Virus record (IMG/VR): IMGVR_UViG_3300030329_002967
Span: 1 to 64,000 of that record
DNA from: a virus
Length of the DNA stretch: 64,000 bases
Strand: one strand, 5' to 3'
Of this stretch, positions 8,676 to 16,880 are shown piece after piece. The notes below the pieces were generated by a model that searched no databases, had not been told where the DNA came from, and worked only from the letters and a program-made list of their open reading frames with translations. The position numbers were made by a program, and so were the translations under genes. The stretch's first letter is position 1, and every line of letters starts with the position of its first letter.

Positions 8676-11558
8676 TCAACTATTTGAACGCTGTTCAAAC
8701 CAACTAGGCTTAACTGCCTCCTCAACCTCTATCTCGTCCATATCTCCTAGATTACTTCCCACGCTAACATCAGCAATCATAGGAAAGGGTGACTCGATTC
8801 CAAACCACTCCATAAGAGGTGGATTCTCCATATAATACTTAACCGATTCAGCCGCTTCCTGTACTCTATCCTCCTTAACCGCAAGTACGACTGCATCATG
8901 TATGAACATCAGAGGGCGCATCAAATCAGTAGGCGCATCCCTAGATAACCTTATAAGAGATATAAGCCCCAAATCACTAGCAAACCTCTGAACAGTAGAG
9001 TTTATAGCCTGTCTTTCTGAGTTTCCCTGTATACCTTCATCAAAAGACAGGATATTCGGTAACCGCCTTAAAGCTCCATGCAGTCCTCTAACATAACCAT
9101 TACGCCTAACTTCCCTTTTCCTATCCCTATGCCATTTACTAAGTGCTGGATATTTCGTAAAGAACTCCTCTCTAGTAGATTTAGCTTCTTCATCGCTATA
9201 CTCAATCCCATACTCTGTCTTAGCGTATACTTTGAATCCCTTCCACCACATACCGTACAGATAACCAAAAGCTACACTTTTAGCTTGGAACCTCTTAAGA
9301 TCACAATAATCCTTAACAGTTATATGGCTTCTCTCATCAGCAGTTAAAGACCTCAAATATTTATCTGAATTAGGCCAGTCCTCATAACATTCAGTCAAAA
9401 GCGTTCTATCGCTTCTGCCAGCCAGAAAATCACTTTCGGAAACGCCCATGATAGCCGCCGCTGTAGCAGAATGGATATCCCCACGCTCCCTATATATACG
9501 AATCATATTATGCTCGTTAGCCTCCCAAGCCGCTACACGAAGCTCAACCTGAGAATAATCCGCTTCCATAAACACATACCCCTCAGGAGGGACAAAGACC
9601 TTTCTAAAAGACTTAGCCATATCACCACGCTTAGGGATATTCTGTAAGTTAGGGTCACTACTCGCAGTCCTTCCAGTAACAGTTCTATGTAAATGAAAAC
9701 TAGAATGAATTACTGGATTCTCTTGTATATATCTCCAAAACCCAGACGGCTCACTAGTCATAACCTCATAGACATTTCCGCACTCATCAACCCTCAGACA
9801 CTTCCCAGCCGTATACGGGACATCAGTCAAATCCATATACGGCCTCCTGAGCCTCTTTAGATTAGTGATAGAGCAGTAAGAAATCCCTGCAACGTCCAAC
9901 GCACTTTTAACCCTGCTAGGCAACGCTCCCGACTTCAGCCTCTTAACGGGAATAACTACCTCAGAACCCTCACTCCCTACATAAGTAGACCTCATCTTAG
10001 CCAACTTAAAATATTGAGTTAATTTACGAACAAAAGGTATATGCTCAAAATAAGGTAAATGCCCTTTAGCCGACGTACTAGGAACCTTCTCCCCATCGGG
10101 CAAATTTTTAGTAGCCTTAGTAAACATAATTGGCTCCAGCCTATTGCCCTCAGAATCACGAATACCCTCTTCGCCAAATAAAATATCTACCACAAACTTC
10201 TGCCTTGTAAAAGACCAAGCCCCAATATGCTTACGCAATACGGGTGCTGGAACCTCTTCTATTAACTCGTCATACATCTCTTTCTCCCTATTGGTCAACT
10301 CCTGCTCCAGTCTACGCAAAGAATCTACATCAATATTGATCCCCTCCTGCTCCATCTTTAGGAAAGCTCTTAAGCTAGGCATTTGAACCTTAAGAAAGCA
10401 ATTCCATTGCTCCTCATCCTCCTTAGCAATAGGAAGGAGTGCATTAGCTAATCTATAAGTAGCATCCGTATCTCCTCCTGCGTACTCCAGCATTTTATTA
10501 AATGGAACATCCTGCATACGAGACTTATTAGTAGTCTTATTAAAATCATCTGCATACCCAGCCATAGACGGAACCCATCTTCTAACACAATCGTCTAAGG
10601 ACTTACTCATCATATTCTCATCCGCAACAAAAGCTAACTGCATAGTGTCGGCATACCAATTAGCTACCTCTATATCCAAGGTATTAAGAGCATGAATATC
10701 GAACTTAAGGTTATGCCCTGCTACTGCTATATCCATAGCTAATAACTCTTTAAGCTGACCTATTAACCTATCTCTATCATCTACGGTATAGCTAGAAAAC
10801 CAACTAGGAGTATCTTCAGAACTAAGCGATGAGTCCCTCACATAATCAACATCAAGTGGAATAACTACAGCCGTTCCTTTTTTGGTAGTAATACTAACCG
10901 TTAATACACGAAAGGTGCTAGAGTAGTGATCCACCCCAACAGTCTCACAATCCAATGCTAGTGACTTAGGAGGATCATCAATAATATACTGAATATCAGA
11001 ACACCAAGAATACCCCTCTGAATAATCCCTCCTTCCATACTCATCTAAATCCCAGCCCTTATCCTGTAAATCTTTAATCTGCCTAAAATCAGATTCATAT
11101 ATCTCTTTAAGCTCAGGTCTACGCAAAACATGATAAGGAGCCAATAAAGGTAAAACAGGTATATCTCCTGTAGAAAGGGATGTAATAAATGTGCCTCTAG
11201 CCTTCGTTATCTGAACAGATTTTCCGGCCAACTGTCTATTACCTATCTTGCCTAGCGGCAAAATAACCTTAGCCCCCTCAAGCAAGGGCTGTAGCTCCTG
11301 TAAAAAACCCTCTCTATACTCAGATACAAAATTACCTATTCTGCTCTCACTACCATCTAAATCTATACTTATAGGGGGGCAGGGAGTAATGAACGTAAAC
11401 CTCTCAGGCCCAAACCCACAAATCTTAGCCTGACGAAGAAACAACTTCATAGCAACATCAGTCATAACCCCTCCAGACCTAAATACACTCTCAGGAATAG
11501 CATCAGTGATTACCACTATGTCTCCAATAGATCCCTCAACTACATTAATACTGCTCAT
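8676..11558 (-). CDS. polA: Family A DNA polymerase with N-terminal uracil-DNA-glycosylase-like domain
   Basis: 960 residues. Residues about 1-165 resemble the UDG superfamily (LPLGKIGNRQLAG, RGTF, LAPYHVLRRPEL). A 3'-5' exonuclease follows with exo I DCE (D203, E205), exo II GHNLKFD and exo III YAGGDTD. The polymerase domain has motif A DYSQVELR, motif B KSVAFGYLYG and motif C HDAVV. Motif C keeps the catalytic Asp, but the usual next Glu is Ala. UDG-polymerase fusions are known in SPO1-like phages. It is the replicative polymerase. Its last codons contain a palindrome site. Confidence 0.9.
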   Translation of the reverse strand: MSSINVVEGSIGDIVVITDAIPESVFRSGGVMTDVAMKLFLRQAKICGFGPERFTFITPCPPISIDLDGSESRIGNFVSEYREGFLQELQPLLEGAKVILPLGKIGNRQLAGKSVQITKARGTFITSLSTGDIPVLPLLAPYHVLRRPELKEIYESDFRQIKDLQDKGWDLDEYGRRDYSEGYSWCSDIQYIIDDPPKSLALDCETVGVDHYSSTFRVLTVSITTKKGTAVVIPLDVDYVRDSSLSSEDTPSWFSSYTVDDRDRLIGQLKELLAMDIAVAGHNLKFDIHALNTLDIEVANWYADTMQLAFVADENMMSKSLDDCVRRWVPSMAGYADDFNKTTNKSRMQDVPFNKMLEYAGGDTDATYRLANALLPIAKEDEEQWNCFLKVQMPSLRAFLKMEQEGINIDVDSLRRLEQELTNREKEMYDELIEEVPAPVLRKHIGAWSFTRQKFVVDILFGEEGIRDSEGNRLEPIMFTKATKNLPDGEKVPSTSAKGHLPYFEHIPFVRKLTQYFKLAKMRSTYVGSEGSEVVIPVKRLKSGALPSRVKSALDVAGISYCSITNLKRLRRPYMDLTDVPYTAGKCLRVDECGNVYEVMTSEPSGFWRYIQENPVIHSSFHLHRTVTGRTASSDPNLQNIPKRGDMAKSFRKVFVPPEGYVFMEADYSQVELRVAAWEANEHNMIRIYRERGDIHSATAAAIMGVSESDFLAGRSDRTLLTECYEDWPNSDKYLRSLTADERSHITVKDYCDLKRFQAKSVAFGYLYGMWWKGFKVYAKTEYGIEYSDEEAKSTREEFFTKYPALSKWHRDRKREVRRNGYVRGLHGALRRLPNILSFDEGIQGNSERQAINSTVQRFASDLGLISLIRLSRDAPTDLMRPLMFIHDAVVLAVKEDRVQEAAESVKYYMENPPLMEWFGIESPFPMIADVSVGSNLGDMDEIEVEEAVKPSWFEQRSNS
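8683..8699. promoter_or_regulatory. Dispersed palindrome, copy 3
   Basis: TTTGAACGCTGTTCAAA. It overlaps the last codons of the polymerase and lies 17 bases upstream of the -35 box of the next promoter (8638-8666). Confidence 0.7.
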
Positions 11559-12823
11559 AAAATATAATCATTATCTGAATTAGAGTCACCCACTGTCTCG
11601 CCATCCTCAACTAAAGGAACCTCAGATAAATCAACAGGCGTAAATGTAAAGGCCGTTGCAAATCTAGGAGAATCCCCCTCCCTATTCTTCATCACTTCAA
11701 TAATCCTCTGAGTAGACTCATTAGGTGATGCTCCATCCCTCACCCCCAGTACAATGCTTGCATCCTGAGGGATAGAATCAGAGCCAGCTATATCACCTAA
11801 GTCAAAAGACTTCTTAGATCTATTCTTCTGATTACGATTAAACTGCACACTCGCCACTACAGGGATATCATATCTTATAGCTATCTGCTTAAGCTCTCTA
11901 ATAACCTCACTGATACTCTCCCACCTACTTACATATCCCATTTTCCTACCTGACGGAGACAAGAGATATGCCGCATCGACATATACGCACGAAGGCGAAA
12001 ACTCCAGTACCATCTCTTCGATTGCGCCACAATCTTTCTTCATGTCTCCCGACAAAAGATGTACAGGGCTTCTACCTGACTCAGAGTCTATAGCTTCCAT
12101 CATTCTCTGTTCTGGATGAGAGCCTACCTCACCAGCCCTAATGAAATTAGGGTTTATCCTAGTAGATCTCCCTAACCAACGCCTAGCAATCTGACGCATA
12201 CTCATCTCCATAGATATAAAAGCTATCGGATTATTTGCACGGGAAGCCGCATAAGCCATCTCCATTAATAACCATGACTTCCCCATACTCGGCCTACCAG
12301 CAATCACCACAAGGTCACCTCCCATTAATCCACAAGTAGCCTCATCTAACGTATCCCACCCAGTAGGTATACCACGCAATCCCGGTGCATTCTTAGCTTC
12401 TAAATAATCAGAAGCCACACCTACCAACTCATCCGAAATAGTAGTAAATGAACTAGTGCCTATTGCCCTTCTAGCCTCCTGCAACATCTCAGACAAAACG
12501 TCTATAACGCCATCGGTATCCCTATTACGCATAGACTCAACCAACCTAGGATGCCTCTCATTCACCTCAGAGTAAGCAAACCTCTTCCTCAATAAGTCAT
12601 AATAATAATCGGGAGACGAAGACTGCCTAAGGGTAGAAAGCGGATGCCCAGCGGATGCCACCTCATCAGCAGTAGGCAACGCTCCGTAAGTATCTAAATG
12701 GTTCTTTACATAAAGAAGTGCTGGAACCTCTTCTTCCAAGAAGAACTCAGTAGATGACTTTCTTATAATAGACTCATTTGAGTGTTCAATACAGGCTCGT
12801 AATAATTTTAATCCTACAGACAT
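11555..12823 (-). CDS. dnaB: DnaB-like replicative helicase
   Basis: 422 residues, with a small N-terminal domain, GIPTGWDTLDEAT and then Walker A GRPSMGKS at about 176-183, FISMEMS (catalytic Glu motif), Walker B CVYVDAAYLL, and VASVQFNRN as the H4-like DNA loop. This is the RecA-type fold of DnaB/gp41 hexameric helicases. The length is close to phage DnaB proteins (about 400-450). It overlaps the polymerase start by 4 bases, fitting a common replisome operon. Confidence 0.88.
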   Translation of the reverse strand: MSVGLKLLRACIEHSNESIIRKSSTEFFLEEEVPALLYVKNHLDTYGALPTADEVASAGHPLSTLRQSSSPDYYYDLLRKRFAYSEVNERHPRLVESMRNRDTDGVIDVLSEMLQEARRAIGTSSFTTISDELVGVASDYLEAKNAPGLRGIPTGWDTLDEATCGLMGGDLVVIAGRPSMGKSWLLMEMAYAASRANNPIAFISMEMSMRQIARRWLGRSTRINPNFIRAGEVGSHPEQRMMEAIDSESGRSPVHLLSGDMKKDCGAIEEMVLEFSPSCVYVDAAYLLSPSGRKMGYVSRWESISEVIRELKQIAIRYDIPVVASVQFNRNQKNRSKKSFDLGDIAGSDSIPQDASIVLGVRDGASPNESTQRIIEVMKNREGDSPRFATAFTFTPVDLSEVPLVEDGETVGDSNSDNDYIL

Positions 12824-12850
12824 TAATTTTTATATATTAATAAACAGGCA

Positions 12851-13441
12851 TTAAACCTGTATAAACTTTTTTACAACTCGGTTTTCAATAAGACTACGGA
12901 AGCTCTGACTAAATACGTCATCCCCTATCAGCCTCTTCTCAGTATGAATTAATAACGATTTACCTTGCATCAACCATTTAGACATCACCCATTCAAGAGT
13001 TTTTAACTGACTATCCGAATGGCTCCCAGATTCGCAATAATTAATACCATCAACTACAAGCAGACCCTTACCCTGTAACTCCTCCCACATATCATCATTA
13101 AGGTTAGGAGGCATAAGTTCAAGCGCATGAACACACTTAACCGACACACCTTTTAGGACTGCCGCCCTAGCTATCAAATAAAACACCTTCATCATATCAG
13201 AATCAGAAGTATAGACTAATTCAACTACTGAAGACTTAGTGCTTAAACCTGCCAATCCCCCTTCTTCGATCCAATCCAACGCCTCAACGCAATGATTAAA
13301 TACACTAGAATCCTTATCCCATCTTGAAAGTGATTCATCACTTGTATGTAAAAATGACGGTATCCCAGCTAACGCAAAAGATTTTTTAATATCATTAGAT
13401 TTCAATACCTGACTCGAACTCGCCGAAAGATCCTTCTTCAT
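12851..13441 (-). CDS. Possible helicase loader, degenerate AAA+
   Basis: 196 residues. It lies directly between the O-like initiator and the DnaB-like helicase, the usual place of a DnaC-like loader. It keeps a Walker-B-like strand GLLVVDGINY and a later STOP-like strand KSLLIHTEKR (sensor I position), but I see no Walker A P-loop, so ATP binding is doubtful. Loader function is inferred from gene order and these two strands. The start overlaps the end of the initiator gene. Confidence 0.55.
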   Translation of the reverse strand: MKKDLSASSSQVLKSNDIKKSFALAGIPSFLHTSDESLSRWDKDSSVFNHCVEALDWIEEGGLAGLSTKSSVVELVYTSDSDMMKVFYLIARAAVLKGVSVKCVHALELMPPNLNDDMWEELQGKGLLVVDGINYCESGSHSDSQLKTLEWVMSKWLMQGKSLLIHTEKRLIGDDVFSQSFRSLIENRVVKKFIQV

Positions 13442-14639
13442 TATTTATAGCCCTTTTATTTCTTTTCTCTTCTTGTCTACTCATAAACTCCTCAACACTT
13501 ATTCCAGCCTTGAGAGCTTCGTTTTCAAGCTTAACTCTTAATTTCTCTAATAACTCCCTTTCTCTCCTCAACTCATCCTTAATATCCTTATAACCAGTTT
13601 CACGCTTAGCTATACCCTCAGCTTTTTCGTGATCCATCCCTCTCTCTATAAGCCTCTCATACTTTCTCTCCCACTCATCAAGGCTACGCCAACGCTTCAC
13701 CTTCTCCTGCTCATTATAGGCATCCTCTATCTTATGCCTTATCTTAGAGTTCACCATAATATTAATACTAGGAGAATCTGGATAATCGCTCATCCAATAA
13801 AAGCACAACTCTTTTAAAGCCTTCCAATTCTCAAATACCCAACGTAAGTAATCCAAAAACTCACCTTCGTCCCTAGACTTAGTCCACTCCACCGCATATT
13901 TATGTAGTATAGACAAACTAGCTTTAGCAACAGGAGGCAACTTTCCCTTAGGGTAGTTATCAGTAAACAAACTTCTCCATATCTCAGGCAACGATGATCG
14001 AGAAGGCACGAACCCTGACTTCTCTCCATTTGCACGGCGTTCATATTTACCTTTAGCCCTCAACCTATCTAATCGTTGTGCGCTTTTTTTAGTTCGCAAC
14101 CGAATAGCCTTCTCCATCTCGATAAGAGCATCCCCTATCTTATCCGCACCGTCAGGTGCGACTGTTGGAGAATTTTCTCTATTATTATTTATCTCTCTTT
14201 GTTGTTCCACTATTGGTACACTTTCACTGTCCCACTTTTGTACCACCTCCTGTTCCACTTTTGGTACAGTTTTATTTTGCTTAAGTCTCTTAGGTATCTT
14301 CATTTTTGGATTCCAATCTAAGTTAAGGCAGTATTTATATGAGTTTCCAGTCCTCTCTCTGAGGATTGCTCCTCTCTCAATAAGATTCGCAACCACTCCA
14401 GATACATATCCTCTATTAGTAGATATAGGGGAGGCATAGCACTTTTCATCTGACCACACGCCTTTACAGAAGTGCTTTCCCGTAATCCTCTCCCACTTTT
14501 TACCCCATCCCACTGTCCTATCATATATAAAAAGAACTGTTCGGAACTCTAGGTTACTAAGTGAGTTTCCCCACTCTCTAAGGATAAGTCTAAGTACGTC
14601 TTTGGAAAACTCCCAACTACGATATTCGCCCTCTTTCAC
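13395..14639 (-). CDS. Replication initiator, phage O-like
   Basis: I place the start at the GTG at 14639 (414 residues), 4 bases after the stop of the gene upstream; a GTG at 14729 would overlap that gene by 86 bases. The N-terminal segment LSNLEFRTVLFIYDRTVGWGKKW matches the winged-helix domain of lambda-O-type initiators. A Gln/Asn/Glu-rich linker follows at about 150-200, then a charged helical region with a long coiled coil (about 320-400). It should bind the origin and recruit the helicase and loader encoded just downstream. Confidence 0.75.
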   Translation of the reverse strand: MKEGEYRSWEFSKDVLRLILREWGNSLSNLEFRTVLFIYDRTVGWGKKWERITGKHFCKGVWSDEKCYASPISTNRGYVSGVVANLIERGAILRERTGNSYKYCLNLDWNPKMKIPKRLKQNKTVPKVEQEVVQKWDSESVPIVEQQREINNNRENSPTVAPDGADKIGDALIEMEKAIRLRTKKSAQRLDRLRAKGKYERRANGEKSGFVPSRSSLPEIWRSLFTDNYPKGKLPPVAKASLSILHKYAVEWTKSRDEGEFLDYLRWVFENWKALKELCFYWMSDYPDSPSINIMVNSKIRHKIEDAYNEQEKVKRWRSLDEWERKYERLIERGMDHEKAEGIAKRETGYKDIKDELRRERELLEKLRVKLENEALKAGISVEEFMSRQEEKRNKRAINNEEGSFGEFESGIEI

Positions 14640-14643
14640 TAAG

Positions 14644-14868
14644 TTAAACCCTATTTTCGTGATAACTCTTAAGAACTTTATCTTTCCTATACTCGTATAA
14701 CGTCTTATAAGGTAATCCGCATCTCCCACATCTTCTAGATAGCAAGCGGCTTATACCACCTTTATTTTCTAAACTACCATAGTCCATCCATTTATGGGTT
14801 AGGTAGCCATCGGCACAAGGGAATAATCTTTTCCCTTCATCGTTGTATGTTTTCTTTGACAGTATCAT
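14644..14868 (-). CDS. Small basic protein with a CxxC motif
   Basis: 74 residues, not recognised. One CGRCG pair and an upstream lone Cys could hold zinc. It is rich in Arg, Lys and Tyr. It sits directly before the initiator gene. A possible promoter (TTGTAT, 18 nt, TAATAT) ends 6 nt before the ATG, so this mRNA too may be leaderless. Confidence 0.65.
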   Translation of the reverse strand: MILSKKTYNDEGKRLFPCADGYLTHKWMDYGSLENKGGISRLLSRRCGRCGLPYKTLYEYRKDKVLKSYHENRV

Positions 14869-14906
14869 TATATTATATTAGTTAATGTTATTATTTTGAT
14901 ACAATT

Positions 14907-14975
14907 ACTCATTAAATCCTAATTCTAATGAGTCTCTTGCCTGAGGGTAGTGGGGATAAAACCCTACTACCCTCA
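14907..14975 (-). terminator. Two tandem hairpins between operons
   Basis: Arms at 14942-14955 and 14962-14975 pair over 14 positions around a 6-nt loop, with one A-C mismatch on the minus strand (a G-U pair on the plus strand). A second hairpin, ACTCATTA/TAATGAGT, follows at 14907-14933. There is no clear U-tract. They mark the end of the DUF1257/DUF2997 operon and probably act as a terminator or an mRNA end-stabiliser. Confidence 0.45.
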
Positions 14976-14989
14976 TATTATTAATAGTC

Positions 14990-15382
14990 TTAGGTACTTA
15001 ATAATTTTTTACCACTTCTCGTATATAAGTCCTCTATTCCTTTAGGAATCCAAAATGGTATCCTACGTCCTTTAGTAAGCGATTGGATTACTAAAATTTC
15101 CGTCTCTACTGCATCATCGTAATCCTCAAAATAAGCAATCTCCTCACCTTCGGGTAGCTTTGTATGAGGCAGTACACTATCCATAATAAATTTAGTAGTC
15201 CAACGCTTATCCGAATCAGCCCATCTAATATACCATTCTTGGTAATCCTCATCCCACTCGATTAGGGTGACTCGCTTTACTTTAGCCTTTCCAAACTTAG
15301 TAAGATCCACTCCCCTACCTTTTTTATGCTTAAGCCCGAACAGAGATCCGTCGGGCCTTACTGTAATTAATTGCTTAGCCAT
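14990..15382 (-). CDS. Uncharacterised protein of the Ycf46/DUF1257 module
   Basis: 130 residues. I do not recognise the family. It is rich in Trp, Tyr, Lys and Asp with several beta strands (KRVTLIEWDEDYQEWYIRW), which suggests a compact beta fold. It overlaps the stop of the DUF2997 gene (TAATG), so it belongs to the same operon and probably the same functional unit. It is followed by the two tandem hairpins. Confidence 0.7.
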   Translation of the reverse strand: MAKQLITVRPDGSLFGLKHKKGRGVDLTKFGKAKVKRVTLIEWDEDYQEWYIRWADSDKRWTTKFIMDSVLPHTKLPEGEEIAYFEDYDDAVETEILVIQSLTKGRRIPFWIPKGIEDLYTRSGKKLLST

Positions 15383-15585
15383 TAAAGTCCCTCCATTTCT
15401 AATGTCTCGTCAGTATTAGTATTGTACATCTCTTCAGTCTCCTCAATCTTGGCGAGATTCTCATCCCCTCCAGTAAGAGCGTCCAGTATGGGCTTTGTAG
15501 CATCCGTACACGCCGACCCTGTAAATCCCTCAGCTTTAATCTTCGGAACTCCTATCTTATCAATTTCAATATATATTTTAGCCAT
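15382..15585 (-). CDS. DUF2997 protein
   Basis: 67 residues. KIYIEIDKIGVPKIKAEGFTGSAC followed by a helix with TKPILDALTG fits the DUF2997 pattern: a beta hairpin, the conserved G.aC segment, and a helix ending before an acidic tail. Function is unknown in the family. DUF2997 genes are typically found next to DUF1257 genes, as here (17 bases downstream), so both are probably subunits or substrates of one system with the AAA+ ATPase. Confidence 0.72.
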   Translation of the reverse strand: MAKIYIEIDKIGVPKIKAEGFTGSACTDATKPILDALTGGDENLAKIEETEEMYNTNTDETLEMEGL

Positions 15586-15602
15586 TGTCTTATTCTTATA
15601 AA

Positions 15603-16163
15603 TTAAACTTCAACCTCAATATGAACTGACCCGTCTTCGTCTGTATACTGATTCATCACTGTATATCCAGAGTCAGTAGCAGAATTTATAGCGGCATTAA
15701 CTGAATACGACTGCAACGCCTTACCCATAGAGTGTAGTATTTGATCTGTATCAGACTGCTCACCCGACCAGTGTTGAGTATCTGCCCCATCATACTTAGC
15801 TCCTAAGAACTCTTTAATAGCCCCTTTACCCTCGGAAGATCCCTCCACACAATGACTTGCATAATCATAGTCATCAAATATAGGAACGAGATTCCCGTCC
15901 TTATTTTTAATAAATCCAATATCATAGTACGCATCCTTAACCTTAAGGACATAATCGCACTCGTCAGGATTAGCATGGAAGACTAGGTCATCATTCTTAC
16001 CTACCAAGTGCTTAGCGATTTGGTTATTGTAATACATCCTAGGGACTGCATTTCGCACCAACTCGACGTTTATACCCTGAGATATTAAGTCTTGTTCCAT
16101 CTGACGCAGGGTTCTCTCGTCATCACTGATGGTGACTTTATTTACTGTTGCTGTATGGCTCAT
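15603..16163 (-). CDS. DUF1257 (Ycf35-like) protein
   Basis: 186 residues. It begins MSHTATVNKVTISD, continues with a YYDIGFIKNKDGNLVPI-type core at about 93-110, and ends in a beta strand with VHIEVEV, all as in DUF1257, the family of plastid/cyanobacterial Ycf35. The biochemical role is unknown. With the neighbouring DUF2997 protein and the Ycf46-like ATPase, it makes a phage copy of a gene set known from bacterial chromosomes. It has a TATAAT box 11 bases before the ATG. Confidence 0.75.
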   Translation of the reverse strand: MSHTATVNKVTISDDERTLRQMEQDLISQGINVELVRNAVPRMYYNNQIAKHLVGKNDDLVFHANPDECDYVLKVKDAYYDIGFIKNKDGNLVPIFDDYDYASHCVEGSSEGKGAIKEFLGAKYDGADTQHWSGEQSDTDQILHSMGKALQSYSVNAAINSATDSGYTVMNQYTDEDGSVHIEVEV

Positions 16164-16174
16164 AGTTTTATTAT

Positions 16175-16201
16175 ATTATACCAAGGTTTTTGACAAATCA
16201 A
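16175..16201 (-). promoter_or_regulatory. Possible promoter of the DUF1257 gene
   Basis: A perfect TATAAT with a weak TTGATT 15 nt upstream. It lacks the conserved spacer of the main promoter family. Confidence 0.4.
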
Positions 16202-16215
16202 GAAAATTAAATATT

Positions 16216-16866
16216 TTAAAGATTAATGCCTCGCCTCTTTCTTATTCTTGTTACTACTTTTCTTTTTTCTCCCGTGTCGAGGTCTACAACCTCTTTCACA
16301 ATCTTTTTATCAGCAGATAACTTCTCAGGAACTAATACATCTGAGACAATATTTAATGACTCAAAAATATTACTCCCCGACAACCTCCTAATATGCTCCC
16401 CTATAGGGGCTTCTGAAGACAACTCATTCTCCAACTCTTCAACATCTAGTATATCAAACTTACCTTTAAGGAAAGCTGAGGTATACGCCACCCTAGCCTC
16501 TTCCAGTAATGGGATAGTAAGATGCCTAAACGCCGCATTATCCCTCACTCTGATATGGAAGTATCCTGACTTTTCCATATGCCCGTAACCTCTCCTAACA
16601 TTAACCTTAACTCTAACCAATGCCCCCTCTTCAAGGCTATAAGATGAGTCAACAAATCTACCGCATATATCGGGCTTAACGCCCGGCACTGAAGGAACAA
16701 AGGTTGGACTCCCAACTTCCTCTATAGAGCTATTATTCGGGTTTCTAGCGGCAACATTAAGGAACTGAATACCTACTGACGGAGTTCTAGATACACTAAA
16801 CGCACTTACAGAAGCACTTTGCTTTTTTAAATTAACCTTACCTGTCCTTATACTTAATTTTATCAT
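16216..16866 (-). CDS. Uncharacterised protein between the ATPase and DUF1257
   Basis: 216 residues, not recognised. Residues about 20-125 look beta-rich (VGIQFLNVAARNP, VRVKVNVRRGYGHMEKSGYFHIRV), possibly a sandwich or OB-like fold; about 125-185 is helical and acidic; the last 30 residues are very basic (KRKVVTRIRKRRG) and may bind nucleic acid. It lies 14 bases after the AAA+ gene and before DUF1257, so it is a candidate specific partner of the ATPase. Confidence 0.7.
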   Translation of the reverse strand: MIKLSIRTGKVNLKKQSASVSAFSVSRTPSVGIQFLNVAARNPNNSSIEEVGSPTFVPSVPGVKPDICGRFVDSSYSLEEGALVRVKVNVRRGYGHMEKSGYFHIRVRDNAAFRHLTIPLLEEARVAYTSAFLKGKFDILDVEELENELSSEAPIGEHIRRLSGSNIFESLNIVSDVLVPEKLSADKKIVKEVVDLDTGEKRKVVTRIRKRRGINL

Positions 16867-16880
16867 ACTATTTATATTGC

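Noticed and set aside
8632-8679. Start of the coiled-coil gene at 8679
   Set aside because: The extra residues (LVDKGFKL) are a translation of the promoter itself.
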